The position numbers and the translations under genes were made by a program. From Pontederia crassipes (lineage: Eukaryota; Streptophyta; Magnoliopsida; Commelinales; Pontederiaceae), in contig CM060195.1 in the NCBI GenBank assembly GCA_030549335.1, positions 17,167,501-17,231,500 of the forward strand: a stretch of 64,000 nt of DNA, in the 5' to 3' direction. The notes beneath the pieces are model-generated. The model made no database searches, was not told where the DNA came from, and worked only from the letters and a program-made list of their open reading frames with translations. Shown here piece after piece: positions 1 through 9,381 of the stretch. Positions within the stretch are counted from its first letter, which is position 1. Each line of letters starts with the position of its first letter.

Positions 1-1
1 T

Positions 2-748
2 ACAGGTTGGAGAGTCTGTATAGACTATAGGAAGCTTAATGATGCTACCCGCAAGGATCATTTTCCATTACCTTTTATTGACCAAATGTCGGAGCGTGTT
101 GCAGGTCATAGCTATTATTGTTTTCTAGATGGCTATTCTGGATACAATCAAATAGCAGTAGCACCTGAGGATCAAGAAAAGACAACGTTCACATGTCCAT
201 ATGGAACATTTGCCTATAGAAGAATGCCATTTGGCCTATGCAACGCTCCAGCAACATTTCAGAGATGCATGATGTCCATCTTTGCAGACATGAATGAGAA
301 GATACTCGAAATCTTCATGGATGATTTTACACTATTTGGTAGCTCTTTTAATAATTGTTTGGATAACTTATCTCTAGTTTTGCAGCGATGTGAAGAAACG
401 AATTTGGTCCTTAACTGGGAAAAATGTCACTTCATGGTTAAGGAGGGTATAGTGCTTGGCCATAAAATCTCAGCAATTGGAATTGAAGTGGATAAGGCCA
501 AGATAGATGTTATTGCAAATCTGCCCCCACCTGTTGTTGTTGCACCAGACTGGTCTCTACCATTCGAGATGATGTGTGACGCAAGTGATGGTGCTATTGG
601 AGCTGTGTTGGGGCAAAGAAAGGATAAAACATTTCATGTCATATATTATGCAAGCCGAACATTGAATGCTGCCCAACTAATTATGCAACAACAGAGAAGG
701 AGTTTCTTGCTATTATTTTTGCTTTTGACAAGTTTAGATTATATCTAA
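2..748 (+). pseudogene. pol: E1 reverse transcriptase and RNase H, N-terminal part, with internal deletion
   Basis: The frame is already open at the left edge. It shows RT motifs [20 protein letters not shown] and the catalytic variant FMDD near residue 78 of the longest open part (YxDD family), then NWEKCH and DKAKIDVI. Directly after LPPP (about base 530) the protein jumps to VVVAPDWSLPFE, which starts RNase H. In the related copies E2 and E4 about 60 residues of thumb/connection ([16 protein letters not shown] and following) lie between these points, so roughly 180 bp were lost in frame. RNase H follows with DASDGAIGAVLGQ. A one-base loss near 680 shifts the frame, and translation would stop at 748. 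Not functional. Confidence 0.88.
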
Positions 749-1425
749 TTTGTTCAAAAATTATTGTATACACAGATCATGCAGCCATCAAGCATTTGAT
801 GAGCAAACAAGATGTCAAACCTAGACTGATCCGATGGATACTACTTTTGCAAGAGTTCGATGTGGAAGTAAAAGACAAAAAAGGGACTGAGAACTTATTA
901 GCTGATCACCTATCTCGTTTGGACTCATCTCCAAGAGAAGTCACAAACATACTTGAAAAATTCCCAGACGAGAAACTTTTTTCTATCTCTACAATTTTTC
1001 AAATTTCTGACACTACACCATGGTTCACTGATTTTGCTAATTACCTTGCAGGACATTACATTCCAAAGGGCATGACCACTCATCAAAAAAGGAAATTCTT
1101 ATCTAATGTCAAGAATTATCACTGGGAAGATCCTTATCTTTTTCGATTATGTGCAGATCAAGTAGTTCGAAGATGTGTTCACGAAGATGAGATGATAATA
1201 TCCTAAGTCATTGCCACGATGGACAAGCTGGAGGTCACTTTGGACCCAATCGAACAGCGGCTAAGGTACTTGAATGTGGACTATATTGGCCAACCATTTA
1301 CAGAGATGCAAGAAACTACTGTAAGTATTGTGACAAATGCCAAAGGACAGGTAATATTTCTCGTCGAGATGAAATGCCTCTCACAAATATTTTACAATGT
1401 GATTTTTTTATGTTTGGGGCATTGA
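749..1425 (+). pseudogene. pol: E1 RNase H C-terminus and integrase zinc-binding region
   Basis: After the frameshift near 680 the RNase H end continues in another frame ([14 protein letters not shown], then [18 protein letters not shown] and ADHLSRL). A further frameshift near 1200 separates it from the integrase HHCC zinc finger. The finger can be read as CHDGQAGGHFG, GLYWPTIYRDA and CKYCDKCQ between about 1205 and 1350. The open frame at 1219-1425 is a shadow and not the coding frame. In the normal polyprotein RNase H removes the RNA strand during cDNA synthesis and the zinc finger begins the integrase. Here both are broken. Confidence 0.82.
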
Positions 1426-1429
1426 CTTT

Positions 1430-2300
1430 ATGGGACCATTCCCTAAATCCTTTAACAACCAATACATCTTAGTGGCGGTTGATTATGTTTCCAAATGGGT
1501 AGAAGCTGTAGCCACACCAACAAATGAGGCCAAGGTCGTTGCCAACTTTCTAAGAAAAAATATTTTTACTCGATTTGGAACACCTAGGACTATCATAAGT
1601 GACAATGGAACACATTTCTGTAATAAAATAATGTCAACTCTTCTTAACCGATTTGGAGTCAACCACTTTCTTAGCACCCCATATCATGCCCAATCTTGTG
1701 GACAAGTGGAAATTTCAAATAGAGAAATTAAAAGAATTCTAGAGAAAACTGTGAACTCATCTAGGAAGGATTGGTCCTTGAAACTAGACGATGCACTTTG
1801 GGCATATAGAACCACTTTTAAGACACCTATAGGTACCTCTCCTTATAGATTAGTTTTTGAAAATCATGTCACCTTCCTGTGGAATTAGAACATAAAGCTT
1901 ACTGGGCAACGAAATTTTTAAATCTGGATCTAAAATCATCACAATCAGAAAGATTATTACAATTAAATGAGCTCGATGAATTTAGATATCATGCATATGA
2001 GAACAGCAAACTATATAAAGAACGTACAAAAAAATTACATGACTGCATATTAAACATAAAGAATTTTTACCTGGTCAACGAGTGCTTCTTTACAATAGTA
2101 AACTCAAATTATTTCCTTGGAAACTCAAATCAAGGTGGACTGGCCCTTATATCATAATCAATAGTTCACCTTATGGAACATTTGAAATTGAATCATTGGA
2201 TCATAAACAAATATTTAAAGTTAATGGACATAGACTTAAACTCTATCATGATAACACATATTATCAAAATTTATCTATGATTAATCTGTTTACCATCTAA
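1430..2300 (+). pseudogene. pol: E1 integrase catalytic core and C-terminal part
   Basis: The core begins with [19 protein letters not shown]. The catalytic triad can be placed: D in VDYVSKW, D in ISDNGTHF and E in [10 protein letters not shown]. The conserved [18 protein letters not shown] follows. The frame breaks near 1880, where the coding sequence moves to [10 protein letters not shown] and LLQLNELDEFR, and again near 2085, where the C-terminal KSRWTGPY and FKVNGHRLK are in a third frame. Integrase joins element DNA to the chromosome. This copy has at least two frameshifts, so it is inactive. The polyprotein would have ended at about 2300. Confidence 0.87.
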
Positions 2301-3641
2301 ATGACGAATTGACAAAGTCAAGCTGACGACTATAAATCAGAACTATTTCTATCCTTTTTAGTCTAATTAGTTGTTAATATCTTAGTTTCGGTGATAGTTT
2401 TATTTTTTAGACAATTATTGTATTATGGAGTCATTTAATTTAATTAATATTTAATGTTTGTAAGGAGAGATAAATTCAGGGGCGTCAACTCTAAGCATGG
2501 GCGTAAATTTCAAGAATTGATTCTCTCTACGGCCGAAGCTCAGACATTACGCCCTGCCACCCTCGTTACGTGTGCATTACGGCCGACTTGTCACACTTGC
2601 ATCAAGCTCGGACATGACAAGACGCCCTGCCACCATTCCATTACGGCCGAGAATCACCTCGTTGACCACGCCGTAAAGATTCCAACAGACATGACAAGAG
2701 GCCACATCGTTACGGCCGAAGATCACGCCCTACGATGCTCTTTACGGCCGAAGACATGACAAGAGCTGCGGGTTCCTATTACGCCCTGCCACCATTCCAT
2801 TACGGCCGAGATGTCACATCAGCAGACCACGGACATACCATGGAAAAATGCATGCCTTTACGCCGGATTTGACCTTTCACTGCGTGCTGTCGGAACAGGT
2901 ATTACCCCATAAATTCATCTATAAAATACTTACCTCTTCTCGTATGTTGCAGATCAATCAACTCCTTACGGCCGAGCTTTCTCTAAGCCACCGCGCACCA
3001 AGACTTCATTACGGCCGAGCTTTCTACCTTACGGCCGAAGTGAAACTCCACTCGACTCCGGCCGAGCAACTCCTTACGGCCGAAGTTCCAGCGCTTCCTT
3101 GTTCGTTACGGCCGGTCTTCCACCGCACACCGACACTTATTACGCACAAAGTGCCAAGCCTCCAACTTCTTACGGCTGAAGTTCCACCGCACACCGACAT
3201 TTATTACGGCCGAGTTTCCACCGCGCTCCTACCATCTGCGCTACGGCCGAAGTCTCAAACGTCAATCACCAATCCTTACGCCCAGTGCGTTACGGCCGAA
3301 GTTTCCACGTCGCCTTCGTTTTACGGCCGAAGTCACGCCATCTCCGCCGCTCTCTTACGGCCAAACTCCGGGCGAGTTTTTTTACTTTACGGCCGAAACC
3401 ACACCGCCATTCCTTACGGCCGAAATCTACAAGTTCATCAACTCCTTACGGCCGAGTTCCGAGTCACGCCTCCAACTTCTTACGGCCAAACTCCAATCTC
3501 CGTCCGAGCTTCATCAATTACGGCCGAAGTTCTTCGTCACCTCCGACCTTCAGCCGGTTCTTCATCGAATACTACGGTCGAAACCTCAGCCGCTTCCACC
3601 AAGCCGGTACCTTTTCTTTGTTTATTTTTGTCCAGATCAAA
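2301..3641 (+). repeat. E1 pol-to-ORF spacer with 18 copies of ACGGCCGA
   Basis: From 2517 to 3560 the spacer is studded with the word TTACGGCCGA. I count 18 exact ACGGCCGA by eye, starting at 2529, 2579, 2643, 2712, 2743, 2802, 2968, 3011, 3031, 3076, 3206, 3243, 3292, 3323, 3389, 3416, 3448 and 3520, plus variants such as ACGGCCAA, ACGGTCGA and TACGCC. All are in the same orientation. The word contains no stop in any frame, so all three frames stay open and read as repeats of LRPK, YGRS or LTAEV. I regard these long open frames as a by-product and not as a protein. The last 30 bases form a pyrimidine-rich tract ending in CAG just before the next ORF. Confidence 0.85.
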
Positions 3642-5318
3642 ATGAGGCGATTTGCTAATATATGGAGGGGACATCATGAACGACGACATCCGAATGCTCA
3701 GCCGACCCCACAACCCTCACAATTAATCTCCTACCCCGGAGATTATTATTGGACTAAGCCGAAGTATCAAGCTCGATATGAACGGATGTGTGATATTCGA
3801 ATTCATGCCACCAGATTTTCAGATACTGAATTGCTGAGGGAGTATAATTTACTTGCAGATACTCATCTATTATTTTCTCAAATTGGACTATCTGACTTTG
3901 TGCATTCTTGGTGGCCAACTTATGAAGTACTAATTATGGAATTCCTCTCATCTCTGGAAATCTTTAATTTAGATGGCAGGAACTATGATCAGCCCCGCAT
4001 TTCATTCCAACTTTATGGACGACCATTTACTCTCACTCTAGGAGAGATTAATAATATCTATGGATTTCCCAACCATGGATCTCTTTCTGTACCTGCTGAC
4101 TTTGATGCTGAAACTTTTTGGAAACAGATAACAGAAGAAGATCGATTGGTTTGGAACACCGCTAAAGATAGCTCAATTCAAAATCCTGTTCTGCGCTACG
4201 TCCATCGCATGCTAAGCAACACCATAAGTGGACGCAGTGATAATGATGGTGCCGTCTCAGAAGGAGAGTTATATCTCATCCACAGCATGCTTCACAGAAC
4301 TCCCGTTAATGTGGGTGCCTTCCTCATTCGTCGATTTCAGCGCCGCACTACTCATCGTGGCGGTAGCATTAATATGGGTGCCCTTCTCACACCTATCGCT
4401 CAGCACCTACAACTTGAATTGGATGATCTTGAAGCTGTGCCAGGAAATACTCACCTCACTCGTAGGACCATTCAGGCTATGGGTCTCGTGAAGACCAACA
4501 ACTCAGGGATCAAAGTTTTTATTTTTAAAGGCCACCATCAGGAGGTGCCCTGCTCAGATCGAGATGCTTTTACGCCGATTAATCCAAATAATTGGCTCCT
4601 TTTTAGGCAGGTCATAGCTCCAATAATCCCACCTGCAGGACCATGTACCTCTGTCGGACAGCTACACCAGGATGAACCTTTCTCCTGGTTTGATTCTACT
4701 GATTATGCGGCAGCCCAACCTTACCTTCAACAGCAACAAGGATTCCAGGCTGCATCACCGGCAGCTTCCCAATATGCCACATCCGTCCATTCGCCTTATA
4801 TGCCGGTACCTTCTCCGATTCCATCTCCAGCACAAGAGAGCTCTTCTGATTCCTCGTTCATACCTTCTACTCCTTATGAGGAACGCGATTCGATGGAAGT
4901 ATCTGCCCCTTTACAAGAACCTGTGCAGAATCGCTATATAGCACCAGAGCCCACTTTTACTTCAGCTCCAGAGCAGACTTACTATCCACCTCCGCCACCT
5001 TAGCCTGACTATGCTTCCATGCAAAACTTATGGGAATCAATGTATGATGAACAACTTCGTCAAGCAGGGGAGTTTCACACTTTTCAAGAAGAGCAACTTC
5101 GTCAGTCAGGGCAGTTGCACGCTATTCAGGAAGAGCAACTTCGACAAGCACAAGAGCTGACCAACATTCGAGCTGATTTTAGAAATATGGATGATCGTCA
5201 GGGTCGCTTCGAATCCCTTCATAATCAATATGCGCGCATGACGAGACGCATCCATGAGTATCATATGCGCCAAGGAAATCTCAGCTACTATCCACCATCG
5301 CCACCCCGTAGACAATAA
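3642..5318 (+). pseudogene. E1 ORF in the env position (Athila-type ORF), one premature stop
   Basis: Start chosen at the ATG giving MRRFANIWRGHHERRH, because the frame upstream is only motif array and E3 keeps the same ATG. The protein has a basic N-terminus, then a globular region (WWPTYEVLIMEFLSSLE, LYGRPFTLTLGEINNIYGFP, MLHRTPVNVGAFLIRRF). This resembles, from memory, the ATHILA ORF-1-type domain found in plant gypsy elements. A Pro/Ser/Gln-rich linker follows, then a C-terminal EEQLRQ-repeat stretch likely to form a coiled coil. I see no signal peptide or membrane segment, so 'env' describes position only. A TAG at 5001-5003 replaces the CAG present in E3 and is the only in-frame stop before 5318. 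Function unknown. Confidence 0.75.
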
Positions 5319-5407
5319 ATCCGGTTGTGTCTTTTCCCTTTTCTTTATTTTCGTTTCTTTAAATTTTCCTTTTTATTGAGTATGTATCACTTTCCCTTGC
5401 TGGCTTA

Positions 5408-5443
5408 ACACTGAGGACAGTGTCTGGTTCAAGCTTGGGGGAG
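5408..5443 (+). promoter_or_regulatory. E1 internal hairpin followed by polypurine tract
   Basis: ACACTG-AGGA-CAGTGT (5408-5423) forms a perfect 6-bp stem with loop AGGA. After 13 bases comes GGGGGAG (5437-5443) in the context AAGCTTGGGGGAGTTTG, the same context as the true 3' polypurine tract. It could prime a second plus-strand start, as central polypurine tracts do in lentiviruses; that role is inference. Confidence 0.6.
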
Positions 5444-5939
5444 TTTGCATTCCATGCATTGCATCTTTCTGTTTATTTGCTTATGTCTGCATCTATTTAT
5501 AAAAAAATCCAAAAAAATTTAAAAATTTGAAAATTTTCTAAAAAAATACCATTGCATGCATTTATTTTTGCTACCATCTAACAAACTCTTGTCTTATTGT
5601 TTTAATTATCTTTTAGTAGAAGTTCAAAGACATGTCGTTAATTGATGAAATTTGAATACTTTTCTTTCTTATCACTTGCTATTTTAGTATTAAACTTATA
5701 GACTATGTGCCTATGCTAAGTAGAACTATGAATGACTAGACGACAAAATCATATTCATGCCTTTTTATTAATTTCTTTTAAGTCTTGATTAGTAGTAGCC
5801 TTCTTATTGATCATATCAAGTACTTTTTGAGCTTATAAAAAATTTGAAAATGAATAAAAAAGAAGGGTTAGTTAAACCCCAACAAATAATTATGTTAAAA
5901 AAAAAGGTTGAATAAAGTTATGTGTAGGTACAAAAGTGT

Positions 5940-6232
5940 TATCCGGAACCAAGGTGTGTTCGGGTAATTAGATCCGTAGGGGTTCATGCCTGGCGACCTA
6001 AGGGCAACTGCTCTGGGATCCGTCGATCTAAAACCTGCTACATGGACCATCTTGTGAAATATGGAGAAGCACAGGAGTACTGAATCATGGCTAAGTTCGA
6101 ACTCTTCATTCAGAACCTTGGTTGTTCGGGCAAGTAAACTCGAGGGGTGCTTTATCACCTGGTGCCCTAAGGCCATCTGGTTTGGGAGTCATCAGTCCAA
6201 AGCCCGCTACATGGACTTCCTTGTGCAATCCT
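5940..6232 (+). repeat. E1 imperfect tandem duplication of about 167 bp period
   Basis: Unit 1 (about 5945-6055) and unit 2 (about 6113-6225) share the blocks gaacc..gg..tgttcggg, cctggygcccta-type, gggatc/gggagtc and ctgctacatgga/ccgctacatggac ending in cttgtg. The copies have diverged strongly from each other, but each is well kept between E1 and E3 (19865-20165), so the duplication predates their split. Long reverse-strand open frames here are incidental. Confidence 0.6.
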
Positions 6233-6543
6233 GCTTAAAGATTAGAACTTTTAAATGATTGAAAATAAAATTGAAAAATGAAAAGAAAAAGAAAAAGTTT
6301 TAAGCTCAATTAGTACTTATGTGTTCAATATTAATGCTATTATTTGATAGACAATTTATTTTTTCACAAGGCTGAATTTGAGATTGTTTAAATTTGTGTA
6401 GCATTCAGAACCTCTATGAAGCTAAGTGCATAGAAAATGATAAGATACTAAGTAGTAGGTGTGCAGAAGCACTGTGTGAGAAAATTAGTCAGTTGACAAT
6501 GTGGAGGCTATGATGGAACTTTCTTGAGCCTTGCTTTGAATTT

Positions 6544-6582
6544 TTGCTTGAGGACAAGCAAGACTTTAAGCTTGGGGGAGTT
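6544..6582 (+). promoter_or_regulatory. E1 3' polypurine tract with upstream hairpin
   Basis: TTGCTTG-AGGA-CAAGCAA (6544-6561) is a perfect 7-bp stem with loop AGGA. Twelve bases later comes GGGGGAG (6574-6580), directly before the LTR start at 6583. The purine tract is the expected plus-strand primer site. Confidence 0.8.
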
Positions 6583-8387
6583 TGATGCATGCAAAATATA
6601 ACATATTTTAGTTAATTATTTTAATTAAATTTTCTATAATTTGATCATGGCATGCATCATTTTTAGTCACTTTTAATCATAATTCCGGATTTATCAATTT
6701 TAATTATTAAAATCGCTGAATATTTTAATTGTGGATAGATTAACTATATTTTGATAATTATTTGCAGGAAAATTCGAATCTCGGCCGAAATTCAAAGAAA
6801 TTATTTCTTACGGCCGAGATTTGGCTTTACACCCAAGTCGTTACGGCCGAGATTCAAAAGGAGTAACAAGATTTAATTCTTTGTTACGGCTAAGATTTGA
6901 AGGAGTAAAGATAAATGATTTTATCTTTTGGGCGTAATGGCATGAAGATAAAGATGCTACGGCCGAAATTTGGAGGGCGTAATGGCATGAAGATGAAGGG
7001 TGTAACAATCAATCGAGTTTATCTTTGGGCGTAACAAGATAAGTTCATTCCTTACGGCCGAGATTTGGAGGGAGTAATGGCAATTGAAATCATCCGTTTT
7101 GGCCGATATACGAAGGTGTAAAGATAAAATTGTTTGGGCGTAAAGATAAAAGGATTTTTATCTTTTGGGAGTAATGGAAAGGAGTAAAGATAAAATATTT
7201 TCCTTACGGCCGAGACTCTAAGGGAGTAAAGATAAAAAGGATTTATCTTTGGGCTTAATGATAAAATGATTTATCTTTGGCCGAGTTTATCTTATAAATT
7301 TAAAGCTAACCGTACGATGTTACGACCGAGATCAAATTGAAGTCCGTTCGCACCCTATAAATACGTGAAGAATCCATCGTTTCAATTCGTGCTCTAAAGT
7401 TCAGGTTTCTTCCACGGCGAGTCGTGAGCTCTGCAGGCTACGACAAAGAGGAGAGAGGTGCGACGGCTGGAAGTTGATCGCGACCCTGATCAAGTCCGAG
7501 AGGCTGCCCGACTGTCTGCCCGTGATCCGAAGCTTCGACTTTTGTCTATTTGGGTGTAATTCTTCCAATTATTATTATTTTGTTATTATCTCTCCAGAAT
7601 TTCTAGGATGAACTCCATATTTTTATTTATTTCATTTTAGGAGATTATTATTGAAGGGAAATTATTTGACCCTATATTATTTGTTTTAATCTTTTCTGAT
7701 CAATTAATTAATTGTGCTTAATGCTTTTAATTTAATTATTTGGATTTCTGAGTTGAGTACTTACCAGTTTGTGGATTATTTAATTTCAGAATTCATTAAT
7801 TAAATTAATTGATTTTATGTGAAATTAATAATTGACATAAATTTGATAACTAGTGTGTGGAGAATCAAGTTTGTGTGGTCTGTTAATCTAACCAGTTTGT
7901 GGAGTGATTAATAGTCTAGGATTTTCATATTAATGCATCTTAATTTTAATCTTATCTGACGAATACCAGTTTGTGGGACTTTAGGTTTGATTAAATTTAA
8001 GATAGTTTAATTTACCGGATTAAATAGCAGAATTACCAGTTTGTGGACTCTGTGATGTTAATCTTGTAAATTAATAACTTGGAAAAATTTTTAATCCATC
8101 TTTAAAGATTAAATTTATCTTTTATGGTTCAAATATTTATCCTGATCTATTTTCATCCTAAGGCCTAACTTCAACACCACTATCTTATCATTATCTTATT
8201 TTCTTTATTTTATTTCATAAAACCTCTTCCCAAAAATCAATGTTTTTCCTCTCTTATTAATTTATAAATCCAGATATTGAATTAATAATATTCCTCGTGG
8301 GTTCGACACTCTTACTCCTATTACTATATTACTTGAGCGACTAGTGCACTTGCTAGCAAATTTTATTGTTACAATTACAACGCATCA
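6583..8387 (+). mobile_element. E1 3' LTR (1805 bp)
   Basis: Begins TGATGC and ends GCATCA, a perfect 6-bp terminal inverted repeat. U3 (about 6780-7320) carries repeated ACGGCCGA words together with GGGCGTAA and TAAAGATAAA blocks. A TATA box TATAAATA is at 7356-7363. Downstream, in R/U5, the word ACCAGTTTGTGGA recurs (near 7764, 7891, 7967, 8035, with diverged copies between). The end matches the LTRs of E3 and the solo LTR at 39726. Confidence 0.92.
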
Positions 8388-9381
8388 CTAGTATATCAAC
8401 TAGGCCACCTATGTTTCTCCCTGGACAACCTGAATTGAACCCCAAAGAACAAGTACAAGCTGTCCAGCTCAGGAGTGGGAAAATTATAGAAGAACCAATG
8501 AGGAATGTTGAGGACAATTCAGCTAAGGCAAGCACAAGTTCAGGGCCTGCATAAGGGTCAAATGAAGGGGTTGTGTTGGAAAATCAGAATCAGAACAAGG
8601 GTCCTCAAAATGAAGTTAAGGCCAGAATCTTTGACAAAGTACCTTTCCCTCAAAAGCTAATCAAGGCAAGGCAGGATCAGCAGTATGAAAGATTCCTTGA
8701 AGTCGTGAAGAAGTTGTATATAAATGTGCCATTTGTAGAGGCAATTTAGGAGATGCCTTCATATGCCAAGTTTTTGAAGGAGATTTTGACCAAGAAGAGA
8801 AGAATTATGGAACATGAAACCATTGTCTTGACTGAGGAAGCTTCTGCAATCATCCAAAACAAATTGCCACCCGAGTTGAAAGATCCAGGAAGCTTTTCAA
8901 TCCCTTGTGAAATTGGAAATAGGAAAATTCAAAGGGCAATGTGTGATTTGGGTGCATCAGTCAGTGTCATACCCCTTTCACTTTGTAGAAAGGTTGAAGT
9001 TGGAGATATGAAGCCTACAAACATGTCCCTACAGCTGGTAGACAGATCCATAAGTACCCACATGGAATCATCGAAGACATACCCCTCAAAGTTGGCAAAT
9101 TTTATATACCAGTAGACTTTGTAGTACTTGACATGGATGAAGACTTGAATACCCCTATTCTTTTAGGGAAGCCCTTCTTAGCCACTGCAGGAGCTGTGAT
9201 AGATGTCAAGGAGGGCAGATTAACATTTTGAATTGAGGAGGATAAGATATAATTTAATTTGGCACAAGTTATCAGTAGGCCCAATTTTTAGGAAAATGAT
9301 TTTGAAGAAGGGCAGCTAGATTAAGTTGTTCAGCAAGTTTCTGCTATAATTTCTATTGAAGATCCATTGTAATGGTGCCTA
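8388..9381 (+). pseudogene. E2 gag end and aspartic protease
   Basis: The frame opens with RPPMFLPGQPELNPKEQ and VQLRSGK, typical of the gag-protease junction in Athila-like elements. It continues through FDKVPFPQKLIKARQDQQYE to the protease signature AMCDLGASVSVIPLS, where D-L-G-A-S holds the catalytic Asp. In-frame stops occur at 8552 and 8750. One base is lost near 9052 (E4 reads ATCAAGTAC where E2 has ATAAGTAC), so the part with VDFVVLDMDEDLNTPILLG is in another frame. At least five more stops lie between 9229 and 9372. The protease would mature the polyprotein; this copy cannot. Confidence 0.85.

Larger units (their letters stand above)
5319..6582 (+). other. E1 3' non-coding region between the ORF and the 3' LTR
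   Basis: No coding potential is visible. The region holds an internal hairpin plus polypurine tract (5408-5443), AT-rich filler, an imperfect duplicated unit (5940-6232), and the terminal hairpin plus polypurine tract (6544-6582). The same order occurs in E3. Confidence 0.8.
1..8387 (+). mobile_element. E1: Athila-like Ty3/gypsy retrotransposon, 3' three quarters
   Basis: Order seen: reverse transcriptase, RNase H, integrase, a motif-rich spacer, an ORF in the env position, a 3' non-coding region, polypurine tract, 3' LTR. The 5' LTR, leader, gag and protease lie beyond the left edge. The element sits in the gag-protease region of E2, whose coding resumes at 8388. The five bases after the LTR (CTAGT, 8388-8392) should be one copy of the target duplication; its partner is outside the window. 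Assignment to the Athila/Tat side of Ty3/gypsy rests on RT sequence style, the extra ORF after pol, and the tRNA-Asp-type primer site in the related copy E3. Confidence 0.9.

Noticed and set aside
1219..1425. Open frame over the E1 integrase zinc finger
   Set aside because: Out of frame with the recognisable HHCC motif.
2520..3600. CRISPR-like array
   Set aside because: The repeat is only 8-10 bases, spacing is irregular, and context is a plant retrotransposon.
8290..8310. Pol III B-box-like GGGTTCGACAC near LTR ends
   Set aside because: Incomplete match, no A box at proper distance; conserved simply as part of the LTR.
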